Assembly (NCBI RefSeq): GCF_900129685.1
Contig: NZ_FQWM01000004.1
Coordinates: 126,501-190,500, forward strand
DNA: 64,000 bases
DNA from: Cognatishimia maritima
Lineage (GTDB): Bacteria > Pseudomonadota > Alphaproteobacteria > Rhodobacterales > Rhodobacteraceae
Direction: 5' to 3'
The translations under genes were made by a program, and so were the position numbers. The notes under the pieces are model-generated. The model did no database searches and was not told the DNA's origin. It saw only the letters and a list, made by a program, of their open reading frames with translations. This document shows, one piece after another, positions 46,866 through 56,000 of this stretch (its first letter is position 1; the number at the start of each line of letters is the position of its first letter).

Positions 46866-47831
46866 TTATCGTTCTTTGACGTATGGCTCTCCGCCAGCAC
46901 GTGGCGGGATCGCGCGGCCTACGAAACCCGCAAGGATGACGACAGTCAGGATGAAAGGCAGGGCCTCCATAAGTTGTACGGGAATCACTACGCCGCCGAT
47001 CTCGATGCTTTGGAAGCGCACGGCGAGGGCTTGCAGCAGGCCAAACAGCAGGCAGGCCCAAAGCGCGTACCAAGGGCGCCATTTCGCAAAGATCAAAGCA
47101 GCCAGCGCGATAAAGCCACGTCCGGCGGTCATGTCCTTAATAAAGCCCGCTTGCAGCCCTGTTGCCAAGTATGCCCCCGCGACGCCGCACAGCACGCCGC
47201 AGATCATCACGGCGGTATACCGCAAGCGGATCACGGAAACGCCAGCGGTATCAACCGACGCAGGGTTTTCACCAACGGCGCGAAGGCGTAGGCCAAAGCG
47301 CGTGCGGTAAAGCACCCACCACGTCAGCGGCACAAAGGCAAAGGCCACATAAACGATCAGGCTATGGCCAGAGATCAGTTCCTTGTAGGTCGGCCCAAAG
47401 AGCGGGATGGATTGAAACATTTCTGCGAAGGGCAGGGTGATTGGGCTCATCCGGCCCTCAGTCAGCAAAGAGGGTGTGCGTCCGCCCTGTCCAAACCAGT
47501 CTTGCGCAATCAAGACAGTCATCCCGGCGGCCAGCATATTGATGGCCACGCCAGAGATCAGTTGGTTCCCCCGGAAAGTGATTGAGGCGATGCCGTGGAT
47601 GGCCGACAGGATCATCGAGGCGCCGATGCCTGCCAAAAGACCAACCCAGACCGACCCGCTGACGGCGGCGAATGCCCCAGCGGCAAAGGCCGCAGCTAGC
47701 ATTTTGCCTTCAAGGCCAATGTCGAAAATGCCCGCCCGTTCAGAATAAAGACCAGCCAGACAGGCCAGCAGCAGGGGAATTGCCAGACGCACAGAACTGT
47801 CCAGAACTTGTAGAAGTGTCAGGAAATCCAT
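46866..47831 (-). CDS. ABC transporter permease 2, BMP/nucleoside type
   Basis: A 321-residue inner-membrane permease of the BPD_transp_2 type with eight or more helices, including RLAIPLLLACLAGLYSERAG and FDIGLEGKMLAAAFAAGA. It begins in the stop of the preceding permease (TGATG). With the other permease it forms the channel for nucleosides. A terminator follows at 46813-46843. Confidence 0.92.
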   Translation of the reverse strand: MDFLTLLQVLDSSVRLAIPLLLACLAGLYSERAGIFDIGLEGKMLAAAFAAGAFAAVSGSVWVGLLAGIGASMILSAIHGIASITFRGNQLISGVAINMLAAGMTVLIAQDWFGQGGRTPSLLTEGRMSPITLPFAEMFQSIPLFGPTYKELISGHSLIVYVAFAFVPLTWWVLYRTRFGLRLRAVGENPASVDTAGVSVIRLRYTAVMICGVLCGVAGAYLATGLQAGFIKDMTAGRGFIALAALIFAKWRPWYALWACLLFGLLQALAVRFQSIEIGGVVIPVQLMEALPFILTVVILAGFVGRAIPPRAGGEPYVKER

Positions 47832-48928
47832 CAGGCGTTCTCCTTCCGGCCAAGGGTCAAGAACAGCTTTTCAAGCGGCATACGCACCATATTGTCCAAG
47901 GCCCCGGTAAAGAGGATCACCAGCGCTTGGATCACCACGATCAGTTCGCGTGGGATGTCCGTCCACAAAGCCAGTTCCGCGCCGCCTTGTGCGAGGAAGC
48001 CGAACAAAAGCGCCGCCATCAGGATGCCAATCGGGTGATTGCGTCCCATCAGGGCCACGGCGATCCCGACAAAGCCAGCGCCTTCGGTGGAGTTCAGGAT
48101 CAAGCGTTCGCTTTCGCCAAGCGTTGTATTGACCGACATCATGCCTGCCAATGCGCCAGAGATCAGCATTGCAATCACGGTGATGCGTACTGGCGATATA
48201 CCTGCATATTTCGCGGCCGTTTCCGAAAAGCCAAAGCTGCGGATGTCATAGCCAAGGCGGGTTTTCCAGATCAGCACCCAGACAAAGACACAGGCCAGAA
48301 GGGAGAGGAAGAAGGTCACATTGGCCGGCGCACCGCGGAACATGCGGGAGCCTTCGGGGGCGAACATCTCATGGAAGTTTGGCAGGTGCGTGGCTTCTGG
48401 GAAGCTGGCCGACGCCGGGTCCATTTGACCTGTGGGGCGCAGCACCTCGACAAGCAGATACCCAAGCACCGAAAAGGCGATGTAGTTGAACATGATCGTC
48501 GTGATCACGATGTGACTGCCGCGCTTGGCTTGCAGATAGGCCGGGATAAAGGCCCAAGCCGCACCAAAGAGCGCTGCCGCAATCGACGCGCCGACAATCG
48601 CCAAAGACCAATGGGGCCAAGGGATGTAAAGGCAGACCAGCGCAACACCGACGCCGCCAATCATGGCTTGCCCTTCACCGCCGATGTTAAAGAGCCGCGC
48701 GTGAAAGGCGACGGCAACCGCCAGCCCGGTAAAGATGAAATTTGTTGTGTAATAGAGCGTATAGCCCCAACCCGCAGAGCGTTTCAGCGCCCCATCGACC
48801 ATCAACGTAAAGGCCTCGACCGGGCTTTCACCGATGCCCAAGATCACCAGCGCACTGAAGAAGGCAGCCAAGAGCAGGCTGATCAGCGGCACCAGAATGG
48901 CGTCGGCCCAAAGTGGCATTTTACCCAT
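47831..48928 (-). CDS. ABC transporter permease 1, BMP/nucleoside type
   Basis: A 365-residue permease of the same class. FHARLFNIGGEGQAMIGGVG is the conserved cytoplasmic-loop region. Its ATG overlaps the ATPase stop by one base. Membrane segments are spread along the whole length. Confidence 0.92.
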   Translation of the reverse strand: MGKMPLWADAILVPLISLLLAAFFSALVILGIGESPVEAFTLMVDGALKRSAGWGYTLYYTTNFIFTGLAVAVAFHARLFNIGGEGQAMIGGVGVALVCLYIPWPHWSLAIVGASIAAALFGAAWAFIPAYLQAKRGSHIVITTIMFNYIAFSVLGYLLVEVLRPTGQMDPASASFPEATHLPNFHEMFAPEGSRMFRGAPANVTFFLSLLACVFVWVLIWKTRLGYDIRSFGFSETAAKYAGISPVRITVIAMLISGALAGMMSVNTTLGESERLILNSTEGAGFVGIAVALMGRNHPIGILMAALLFGFLAQGGAELALWTDIPRELIVVIQALVILFTGALDNMVRMPLEKLFLTLGRKENA

Positions 48929-50517
48929 CAGATCGCCTCCTTCTGTGCGCCTGAGACGCCTGCCATCATCAGGCCCAGTTCTTTTTCGTCTGTTTCGCTT
49001 GCTTGGCGTTCGCCCATGATTTGGCCGTCAAACATAACGGCGACACGGTCGGCCAACGAAAGGACTTCTTCCAGTTCCACGCTGACCAACAAGATCGCTT
49101 TGCCTTGATCGCGCAGGTTCATGATTTGCTGGTGGATGAATTCAATCGCGCCGATATCCACACCGCGGGTAGGCTGGCCAATCAGCAAGACATCTGGGTT
49201 ACGCTCAATCTCGCGCGCAACGACGATTTTTTGCTGGTTGCCGCCGGAAAAGTTCTTTGCCGCCAGATGCGGGTGCGGCGGGCGCACGTCAAAGCGTTCC
49301 ATTTGATCGGCCGCCTTGGTGAGGATGCCCTTGTTATCCATCAGAATGCCGTTCTGGTATTCCGGTTCGTGGTGATAGCCAAAGACGGAATTCTCCCAAG
49401 CGGCGAACTCCATGATGAGGCCTTCTTTCTGGCGATCCTCGGGCACATGGGCAATGCCAGCCGCGCGGCGCGCCTGACCGTCAGACCCAGCGCCTGTCAG
49501 CGGCAATTCCTGACCATTCACCTGAACCGATCCGGTTGCGTCCTGAAAGCCGCCCAGCACCTCAAGCAGTTCGGATTGCCCGTTTCCGGCAACGCCCGCG
49601 ATGCCAACGATTTCGCCTGCGCGCACGGTTAGGTCGATGCCTTTCACGCGCTCCACGCCGCTTTCGTCGATGACGCGCAGGTTTTGGATCTTGAGAATCT
49701 CCGCCCCCGGTTGCGCCGGTTTCTTGTCGACCCGCAATAGAACCTTGCGGCCCACCATCAGTTCGGCCAGCCCCTCGGGTGTGGTTTCTGCTGTCTTGAC
49801 AGTCGCGGTCATCTGGCCACGCCGCATGACACTGACGGTATCAGTGTATTCCATGATCTCACGCAGCTTGTGCGTGATCAGGATAATCGTTTTGCCCTCG
49901 GTGCGCAGGCGATCCAGAATGCGGAACAGCTGGTCGGCCTCGGACGGTGTGAGAACCCCAGTTGGTTCGTCCAAAATGAGGATCTCCGCCTGACGATACA
50001 GCGCCTTGAGGATTTCGACCCGTTGCTGGTGACCGACACTCAGGTCTTCGATCATCGCGTCGGGGTCGACATTCAACTCATATTCAGTAGCCAGTTGCTT
50101 GAGTTCCTTGCGCGCCTTCGCCAAGGAGGGGCGCAGCAGGGCGCCGTCTTCGGCACCAAGGATGATGTTCTCAAGCACTGTGAAGTTTTCAACCAGCTTG
50201 AAATGCTGGAAGACCATGCCAATGCCCGCAGCAATCGCGGCTTGGCTATCAGGGATGCTGGTTTTTTGCCCCCGTATGTAAATCTCACCTGAATCGGCTT
50301 TGTAGAATCCATAAAGGATCGACATCAAAGTCGATTTCCCCGCGCCGTTTTCGCCGATGATCCCATGGATCGTGCCAGGCCGGACGGAAATGGAAATATC
50401 CTTGTTGGCCTGAACCGGCCCAAAGGCTTTCGAGATGCCCCGCAGCTCTAACGCAAGAGGGGCGGGTGTGGCAGGGGCGGCCATTTCTGGCCGCCCCGTA
50501 TCAATTGTATCCGTCAT
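48928..50517 (-). CDS. ABC transporter ATP-binding protein, two ABC domains
   Basis: A 529-residue double ABC ATPase. Domain 1 has GENGAGKST and VGHQQRVEILKAL; its Walker B is LILDEPTGVL. Domain 2 has a degenerate Walker A (GVAGNGQSELLEVL) but a good signature (FSGGNQQKIVVARE), as in RbsA/YufO-type ATPases where one site is impaired. The start is MTDTIDTGRPE, eight bases after the BMP gene stop. It energises nucleoside uptake. Confidence 0.93.
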   Translation of the reverse strand: MTDTIDTGRPEMAAPATPAPLALELRGISKAFGPVQANKDISISVRPGTIHGIIGENGAGKSTLMSILYGFYKADSGEIYIRGQKTSIPDSQAAIAAGIGMVFQHFKLVENFTVLENIILGAEDGALLRPSLAKARKELKQLATEYELNVDPDAMIEDLSVGHQQRVEILKALYRQAEILILDEPTGVLTPSEADQLFRILDRLRTEGKTIILITHKLREIMEYTDTVSVMRRGQMTATVKTAETTPEGLAELMVGRKVLLRVDKKPAQPGAEILKIQNLRVIDESGVERVKGIDLTVRAGEIVGIAGVAGNGQSELLEVLGGFQDATGSVQVNGQELPLTGAGSDGQARRAAGIAHVPEDRQKEGLIMEFAAWENSVFGYHHEPEYQNGILMDNKGILTKAADQMERFDVRPPHPHLAAKNFSGGNQQKIVVAREIERNPDVLLIGQPTRGVDIGAIEFIHQQIMNLRDQGKAILLVSVELEEVLSLADRVAVMFDGQIMGERQASETDEKELGLMMAGVSGAQKEAI

Positions 50518-50524
50518 GTGCGGA

Positions 50525-51520
50525 TTAGAATTCCAGAACCGAGCAGGACTCTGCTGCGGCGTAGTTTTCCACGGTGATCTCACCAGAGACGATACCTTTG
50601 GTCGCCATATCGACGGCCTCGGTCATCTCTGCCGTGATCAGCGACTCGTTGTTTTCGTCGATCGCAACACCAACACCGTTGCTTGCCAGATCGAGGTTCT
50701 GGAAACCGGTTTCCAGATCAGCGCCGTCTTTCAGCGCGTTGTAGACCGCAACGTCGACCCGTTTCAGCATCGAGGTCAGAACTTTGCCTGGGTGCAGGTG
50801 GTTTTGGTTGCTGTCAACGCCGATGGACAGGATGCCTTCGTCAGCGGCTGTCTGCAGAACGCCAACACCGGTGCCGCCCGCTGCCGCGTAAACAACGTCC
50901 GCGCCTTGGGAGATCTGTGCTTTGGTCAGCTCCGAACCTTTCACCGGATCGTTCCATGCTGCTGGCGTCGTGCCGGTCATGTTCGCGATAATCGTGGCGT
51001 CTGGGTTAACGGACTTTACGCCCTGCGCATAACCACAAGCGAATTTGCGGATCAGAGGGATATCCATGCCGCCGATGAAGCCAACAGTGCCGGACTTGGA
51101 CGCTTTCGCTGCCATTACGCCCGCCAGATAAGAACCTTCATGCTCTGCGAAAGAGATCGTCTGAACGTTTGGCAGGTTGGCCCAGCCGTCGATGTTGACG
51201 AATTTGGTTTCAGGATACTCAGGAGCCACTTGTTCAATGGTCGGAGTCATCGCGAAACCCATGGTCACAATCGGGTTTGCACCGGCTTCTGCAAAGCGAC
51301 GCAGCGCTTGTTCACGCTGTGCTTCGGACTGCAGTTCGATGTCCAGATACTTGCCGCCGGTCTCTTCCGCCCAGCGTTCTGCGCCGTTGTAGCCAGCTTC
51401 GTTAAAGGATTTGTCGAATTTACCACCCAGGTCAAAGATGACGGCTGGATCAGCAGCAGCGACGCCAGCAGTCAAAGCAACGGTCGCCGCAGCGCCGAGG
51501 AATTTCTGCATTAGGGTCAT
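50525..51520 (-). CDS. BMP-family ABC substrate-binding protein
   Basis: A 331-residue periplasmic protein with signal peptide (MTLMQKFLGAAATVALTAGVAAA) and the Bmp fold: DLGGKFDKSFNEAGYNGAERW near the start, GFAMTPTIEQVAPEYPE, SYLAGVMAAKASKSG and GADVVYAAAGGTGVGVL. There is no lipobox Cys, so it is soluble. BMP proteins bind purine nucleosides or riboflavin-like molecules. GGGAG lies nine bases before the ATG. It is the first gene of the importer operon; deoD is the likely downstream enzyme. Confidence 0.93.
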   Translation of the reverse strand: MTLMQKFLGAAATVALTAGVAAADPAVIFDLGGKFDKSFNEAGYNGAERWAEETGGKYLDIELQSEAQREQALRRFAEAGANPIVTMGFAMTPTIEQVAPEYPETKFVNIDGWANLPNVQTISFAEHEGSYLAGVMAAKASKSGTVGFIGGMDIPLIRKFACGYAQGVKSVNPDATIIANMTGTTPAAWNDPVKGSELTKAQISQGADVVYAAAGGTGVGVLQTAADEGILSIGVDSNQNHLHPGKVLTSMLKRVDVAVYNALKDGADLETGFQNLDLASNGVGVAIDENNESLITAEMTEAVDMATKGIVSGEITVENYAAAESCSVLEF

Positions 51521-51681
51521 GAATTTTACTCCCACAGTTTGGATTGGTCCGTTGTGTCACTCTGGTCGGACCTTGGTTTTTCCAGATCGGTTAGATCAAT
51601 ATCCAAAATTGGCGTGAGAGGGTGGGGAGGGTCAACCGGTTTTTTGACCAATTGGCCGAGAATACCCGAGGTTTTGGCGGG

Positions 51682-52107
51682 TTACGTGGTGTCACGCGCC
51701 ATGATCAGGGCGTCGACCCGTTGGCCATCTGGGCGAAGGTAGTAGCCTTTTCTGGAGGTGGTAGTTCGGTAATCACATGATTTATATAGGTTTATTGCTG
51801 CCTTGTTATCTCTGGAGACTTCTAGAAAGAACTGCGTAGCTTCGCATTCGGCAGCCTTTTCGTGATAGGCTGCCATCAGTCGGCGCCCGATGCCTTTCTG
51901 TTGAAATTCTGGACGAACAGCGATTGTCAGCAACTCGCTTTCCCCGGCAAGGGCGCGCCCCAGTGCAAACCCATGTGAGTCGCCGACCCAGAAAACATAT
52001 GGGGACTGCAAAAGCGCTTCGAATTCAGCAGCTTCCCATGGCCGGGATTCGCGAAACGCCAAAGCGTGGATATGCGCGAATTCGCTGGGTTGGGGCAGGG
52101 TGTTCAT
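51682..52107 (-). CDS. rimI: Ribosomal-protein-alanine N-acetyltransferase-like
   Basis: A 141-residue GNAT protein with LTIAVRPEFQQKGIGRRLM as the acetyl-CoA motif and FLEVSRDNKAAINLYKSCDY, the RimI signature region. Its ATG overlaps the tsaB stop by four bases, the common tsaB-rimI pairing. Identification rests on that context and the motif. Confidence 0.85.
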   Translation of the reverse strand: MNTLPQPSEFAHIHALAFRESRPWEAAEFEALLQSPYVFWVGDSHGFALGRALAGESELLTIAVRPEFQQKGIGRRLMAAYHEKAAECEATQFFLEVSRDNKAAINLYKSCDYRTTTSRKGYYLRPDGQRVDALIMARDTT

Positions 52108-52688
52108 AGAATTTTGGGCGGCAGATCGCGGGATGGAGCGGCATCCGCAGCCCGAACATAAAGCGGTGCGGGCCTTGTGGGCGCCTCCGCCATACGCTTG
52201 CGCGCGCAGAGGGCAATGTTTGTCGCGAGGACTGCGGGTTCTGGCGGTGAAACGATCGGTTGCGTAGCTTCTTCAATCGGTGAGGCGCTCAGGCGTGGTT
52301 CCCCGTCTGGTTCAAGAATGTACGCCTGATCCCGTGGGGCAGGTACAACCGCAATGCTGTTCTCGGCTTTGTCATAAAGGCTCGCGTCAAACGTCGAAAT
52401 GCCGACCGCAGGAACACCAAGCGCAAGCGCCAAACCGCGCGCGGCAGAGACGGATATGCGGATGCCAGTGAAATTGCCCGGCCCGATGCCGACGCCAATC
52501 GCAGCAAGATCGCTCCACTTGATGCCATGATCGGCGAGCAAATCCTCAAGCATTGGCATCAGCGCCTCTGCTTGGCCGCGGGTCATACTTTCTGTGGCCG
52601 TGCCAAGCACATGCTCGCCCTTAAGCAAAGCGGCCGCGCAATGCGCGGCCGATGTGTCAAACCCAAGTATATATTGATCAGAAGCCAA
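52104..52688 (-). CDS. tsaB: tRNA threonylcarbamoyladenosine protein TsaB
   Basis: A 194-residue inactive-ASKHA fold protein that partners TsaD/TsaE in t6A37 synthesis. Visible are LGFDTSAAHCAAALLKG, the central IGVGIGPGNFTGIRIS and SAARGLALALGVP. The start is a TTG at 52688, the only in-frame start after a TGA just upstream, with AGAGG eight bases before it. It overlaps the 3' end of the Nfu gene by 11 bases. Confidence 0.9.
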   Translation of the reverse strand: MASDQYILGFDTSAAHCAAALLKGEHVLGTATESMTRGQAEALMPMLEDLLADHGIKWSDLAAIGVGIGPGNFTGIRISVSAARGLALALGVPAVGISTFDASLYDKAENSIAVVPAPRDQAYILEPDGEPRLSASPIEEATQPIVSPPEPAVLATNIALCARKRMAEAPTRPAPLYVRAADAAPSRDLPPKIL

Positions 52689-53241
52689 CAGGGCGGACCT
52701 CTGTCACTTCGGGAATATAGTGCCGCAGCAAGTTTTCGATGCCCATTTTCAGGGTCACGGTTGAAGACGGGCAGCCCGCGCAGGCGCCCTGCATGTGCAG
52801 ATAGACCACGCCGCGCTCAAACCCGTGGAACGTGATATCGCCGCCATCCTGTGCCACAGCTGGCCGCACGCGTGTATCCAGCAATTCTTTGATTTGATCG
52901 ACAATGTCACCATCTTCGCCGTCATGATCAGCATGCCCCGAAGGGGCCGCCACATCGCCACCCAATACCGGCTGGCCGGACTGGAAGTGCTCCATGATTT
53001 GACCAAGGATTGAGGGTTTCAAATGATCCCATTCCACATCGTCTGCTTTGGTCACTGTGACAAAGTCATGCCCAAAGAAAACGCCAGTCACGCCGGAAAT
53101 GCCGAAAACACGCGCAGCAAGCGGCGAGTTTGTCGCGGCATCCTTGGATGGGAAGTCAGCGGTTCCCGTTTCCAAAACGGTCTGTCCCGGAAGGAACTTG
53201 AGCGTTGCCGGGTTCGGAGTGGATTCGGTTTGAATAAACAT
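52678..53241 (-). CDS. NfuA-like iron-sulfur carrier (NifU C-terminal domain)
   Basis: A 187-residue protein with an N-terminal Nfu_N domain (MFIQTESTPNPATLKFLPG) and a C-terminal NifU domain with the cluster motif GACAGCPSSTVTLKMGI. It delivers Fe-S clusters to apo-proteins. The start at 53241 is chosen because AGG lies seven bases before it and homologues begin MFIQTE; an ATG two codons earlier is poorly spaced. Confidence 0.92.
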   Translation of the reverse strand: MFIQTESTPNPATLKFLPGQTVLETGTADFPSKDAATNSPLAARVFGISGVTGVFFGHDFVTVTKADDVEWDHLKPSILGQIMEHFQSGQPVLGGDVAAPSGHADHDGEDGDIVDQIKELLDTRVRPAVAQDGGDITFHGFERGVVYLHMQGACAGCPSSTVTLKMGIENLLRHYIPEVTEVRPVGF

Positions 53242-53312
53242 GGCCATGCCTTTCGTGTCTGCCCACTGATATGCGTGGGCGCGAGGGGCGTGTCAAGGAT
53301 TGGAATGATTCT

Positions 53313-53339
53313 AAAAAGCCGGGGAGGCCCCGGCTTTTT
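53313..53339. terminator. Strong bidirectional terminator after usp
   Basis: A perfect 12-bp stem (AAAAAGCCGGGG with CCCCGGCTTTTT) around a three-base loop, four bases after the usp stop. It ends usp transcription and shields nfuA. Confidence 0.9.
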
Positions 53340-53343
53340 GATA

Positions 53344-53799
53344 TTAGGTGATCGCTTCGAGGCGTTCTTTGGAAAGATCGCCGGGAACGATGGTGATTGG
53401 GATCGGCAATGTGCCGGAGGCCCGTGCGAGCTGTGTGACCAAGGGGCCGGGGCCGCCTTTGTCGGTGCCCGCGCCGAGAACAAGAACACCTACGTTGGGG
53501 TCTTCATTGACCTGTGACAGGATTTCAGTGACCAATTCGCCCTCGCGGATCACGAGTTCTGGATCAATGCCTTGCCGGTCGCGCATCCATTTGGCGAAGA
53601 CCTCGAAATGGGCTTCGATCCGTTCGCGTGCTTCTTGGCGCATGATGTCGCCAACACCGATCCAATGTTGGAATTCTTCCGGTGGAATGATCGATAGGAT
53701 TTCAACGCCACCGTTTGTTTTCCGGGCGCGCATCGCGGCGAAACGCATGGCGTTCAAACATTCGCGACTGTCGTCCAGAACAACTAGAAATTTACGCAT
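53344..53799 (-). CDS. Universal stress protein (UspA family)
   Basis: A 151-residue USP domain: MRKFLVVLDDSRECLNAMRF at the start, and VLVLGAGTDKGGPGPLVTQL then PITIVPG at the nucleotide-binding end, where the usual G-2x-G-9x-G(S/T) spacing is not obvious. GGAGG lies seven bases before the ATG. It stands alone between two terminators. Confidence 0.9.
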   Translation of the reverse strand: MRKFLVVLDDSRECLNAMRFAAMRARKTNGGVEILSIIPPEEFQHWIGVGDIMRQEARERIEAHFEVFAKWMRDRQGIDPELVIREGELVTEILSQVNEDPNVGVLVLGAGTDKGGPGPLVTQLARASGTLPIPITIVPGDLSKERLEAIT

Positions 53800-54116
53800 G
53801 TAAATGCCTCCTTGGCGGGCATATTGGCAGCACTGCTGCACTTCGGCAATGGGCATTGGCGGCCTTCGTGGGAAAACACACGCGGCATTTCGACTTTGCG
53901 TGAATTCAGAAATAACCCGGGGCCAGGACCCCGGGCTTTGGACTGAAATATTTTTTAGGCTGCACCTGGGTAATCTGACGCAGAACGTACACCTGGGGAT
54001 AGGTGTGCGCAGACTGGAAAGGACTATGGGCAAAAGGGTTGAATCCCGACATCACGGTGACGTGTCGGTTTTACGACGTTTTCTTAACAGTTTACATTTG
54101 GCGCGATAGGACAAAA
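53800..54116. other. Non-coding gap between usp and trpS
   Basis: About 317 bp without a supported gene. The usp ribosome-binding site is at the left edge. A GC hairpin CCCGGGG-CCAGGA-CCCCGGG at 53916-53935 has no T run. The right end is occupied by the trpS terminator. It could hold a small RNA, but nothing in the sequence shows one. Confidence 0.6.
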
Positions 54117-54143
54117 AGAAACCGGGTGAAGCACCCGGTTTCT
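54117..54143 (-). terminator. Terminator after trpS
   Basis: A perfect 12-bp stem (AGAAACCGGGTG and its complement) around AAG, with TTTTT on the minus strand, 27 bp after the trpS stop. Confidence 0.9.
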
Positions 54144-54169
54144 AAGACGTCTCGCTGGGAAGGGTGCGC

Positions 54170-55204
54170 TTAAGCCCCAACCATACCCACGATCTTGTAG
54201 GTTTCTTTTAGGATCGGTGCGGCGATCTCGCGCGCGCGTTCAGCCCCGCGTGCAAGGATCTTGTCGATCTCAGCGGCGTCTTCCATCAGGCGCGCCATCT
54301 CGGTGGAGATTGGCGCAAGCTTGTCGACCGCGAGGTCGGCCAACAGCGGCTTGAACTCTGAGAACTGCTTGCCGCCAATCTCTGCCAGAACAGCGTCAAC
54401 AGATGTCTCCGACAGAGCGGCGTAGATGTTCACAAGGTTGCGTGCCTCGGAGCGGCCTTCAAGCCCTTCGACGTCAGAGGGCAGCGCCTCTGGATCGGTT
54501 TTTGCCTTGCGGATCTTCTTTGCGATTGTGTCGGCATCATCTGTCAGGTTGATGCGGGAGGCATCAGATGGATCAGATTTGGACATCTTCTTTGAGCCAT
54601 CGCGCAAGGACATCACTCGGGTCGCAGTACCTTCGATCACAGGCTCTGGGATCGGGAAAAAATCGACCTTGTAGTCGTGATTGAACTTGGTCGCGATGTC
54701 GCGGGTCAGTTCAACGTGCTGCTTCTGGTCTTCACCCACAGGCACATGGGTCGCGTGATAGACCAGAATGTCCGCTGCCATAAGGGCAGGGTAGGCAAAC
54801 AGGCCCAGCGAGGCATTCTGCGAGTTCTTGCCCGCTTTGTCTTTCCATTGAGTCATGCGCTGCATCCAACCCATGCGCGCGACGCAGTTGAAAATCCAAC
54901 CCAGCTGCGCGTGTTCAGGCACTTGGGATTGGTTAAACAGAATAGATTTCTCAGGATCAAGACCAGAGGCGATATAGCCTGCGCAGAGCTCACGGGTGGC
55001 GCGGCGCAAATTTTCAGGGTCTTGCCAGACGGTTATCGCGTGCTGATCCACCATACAGTAGATCGATTGCACTCCGGTGTTCTGAGTGTCCACAAAGCGC
55101 TTCATCGCGCCAAGGTAATTGCCCAGCGTCAGGCCGCCCGATGGCTGAATGCCCGAGAAAACGCGTGGGGTGAATGCAGAAGACGTTTGGACCGCCTCGC
55201 TCAT
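54170..55204 (-). CDS. trpS: Tryptophanyl-tRNA synthetase
   Basis: A 344-residue class I synthetase with the HIGH-equivalent [13 protein letters not shown] near residue 20 and the KMSKS loop as [12 protein letters not shown]. The length is normal for bacterial TrpRS. GGAG nine bases upstream selects the ATG at 55204. It is divergent from the rhomboid gene with 84 bp between. Confidence 0.95.
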   Translation of the reverse strand: MSEAVQTSSAFTPRVFSGIQPSGGLTLGNYLGAMKRFVDTQNTGVQSIYCMVDQHAITVWQDPENLRRATRELCAGYIASGLDPEKSILFNQSQVPEHAQLGWIFNCVARMGWMQRMTQWKDKAGKNSQNASLGLFAYPALMAADILVYHATHVPVGEDQKQHVELTRDIATKFNHDYKVDFFPIPEPVIEGTATRVMSLRDGSKKMSKSDPSDASRINLTDDADTIAKKIRKAKTDPEALPSDVEGLEGRSEARNLVNIYAALSETSVDAVLAEIGGKQFSEFKPLLADLAVDKLAPISTEMARLMEDAAEIDKILARGAERAREIAAPILKETYKIVGMVGA

Positions 55205-55288
55205 ATCAGATACTCCGTCTGGAATTTGTTGCGCGCTTGGCTTACCCATGGCACCGAATGCCGTCAAGCAGCCCGTCAAGGAGCGCCC

Positions 55289-55975
55289 ATGTCTGATCCA
55301 AATAATTCCAGCCCATTCAACGCGCTTCCGCCGGTGATTGCCGCCTTGGCGATTGTCATTATTGGTGTGGAAATCATTTTCTATGCAGGCAGCACGGGGC
55401 TGGTTGGTGGGCAAGAGGCGATTGGTTGGCGGCTGATGGCAGTTCAGAAATTTGCCTACTCGCCGGATATCTTCGCGTGGATGTGGCAGAGCGGAAATTG
55501 GCCAAGCGAACATCTGGTGCGGATATTCAGCTATCTCTTTTTGCACGGCAATTTCACGCATGCGCTGTTTGGTGCGGTGATTGTTCTGGCCTTGGGCAAA
55601 ATGGTGGGAGAGGTCTTTCACCCGCTTGCGGTTCTGCTGGTTTTCTTTGTCTCAGGGGCTATCGGGGCCGTGGTCTATACCGCGATTTGGCCCGAACCGG
55701 TCACCTTGATCGGGTCCTATCCGGGGGCCTATGGCTTTATCGGGGCGTTCACGTTCCTTTTGTGGATACGCCTGCGGGTTGGTGGCGATAATCAGATGCG
55801 GGCCTTTTCCTTGATTGCCATGCTATTGGCCATTCAGCTTGTGTTTGGGGCCTTGTTTGGCAGCAATGGCGACTGGATCGCTGATCTTGCTGGCTTTGGA
55901 ACAGGCTTTGCGATGTCATTCTTTTTGGTGCCGGGTGGGTGGTCACGCATCCGGGCGATGATCCGGCATGACTGA
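55289..55975 (+). CDS. Rhomboid-family protein lacking catalytic residues
   Basis: A 228-residue protein with about six helices and a recognisable rhomboid fold ([18 protein letters not shown], then [12 protein letters not shown]). The expected GASG motif with the catalytic Ser reads GSYPGAYG, and the catalytic His motif near the last helices reads [10 protein letters not shown] with Asp in place of His. The usual Asn after HALF is Gly. It therefore should not be a protease; a membrane pseudoprotease or quality-control role is more likely. AAGGAG lies five bases before the ATG. Confidence 0.82.
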   Translation: MSDPNNSSPFNALPPVIAALAIVIIGVEIIFYAGSTGLVGGQEAIGWRLMAVQKFAYSPDIFAWMWQSGNWPSEHLVRIFSYLFLHGNFTHALFGAVIVLALGKMVGEVFHPLAVLLVFFVSGAIGAVVYTAIWPEPVTLIGSYPGAYGFIGAFTFLLWIRLRVGGDNQMRAFSLIAMLLAIQLVFGALFGSNGDWIADLAGFGTGFAMSFFLVPGGWSRIRAMIRHD

Positions 55976-56000
55976 ATGGGCGCTGGGGTAACCCCGCACC

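Noticed and set aside
53804-54109. Plus-strand open frame of about 100 codons in the usp-trpS gap
   Set aside because: No ribosome-binding site, low-complexity composition and no family resemblance.
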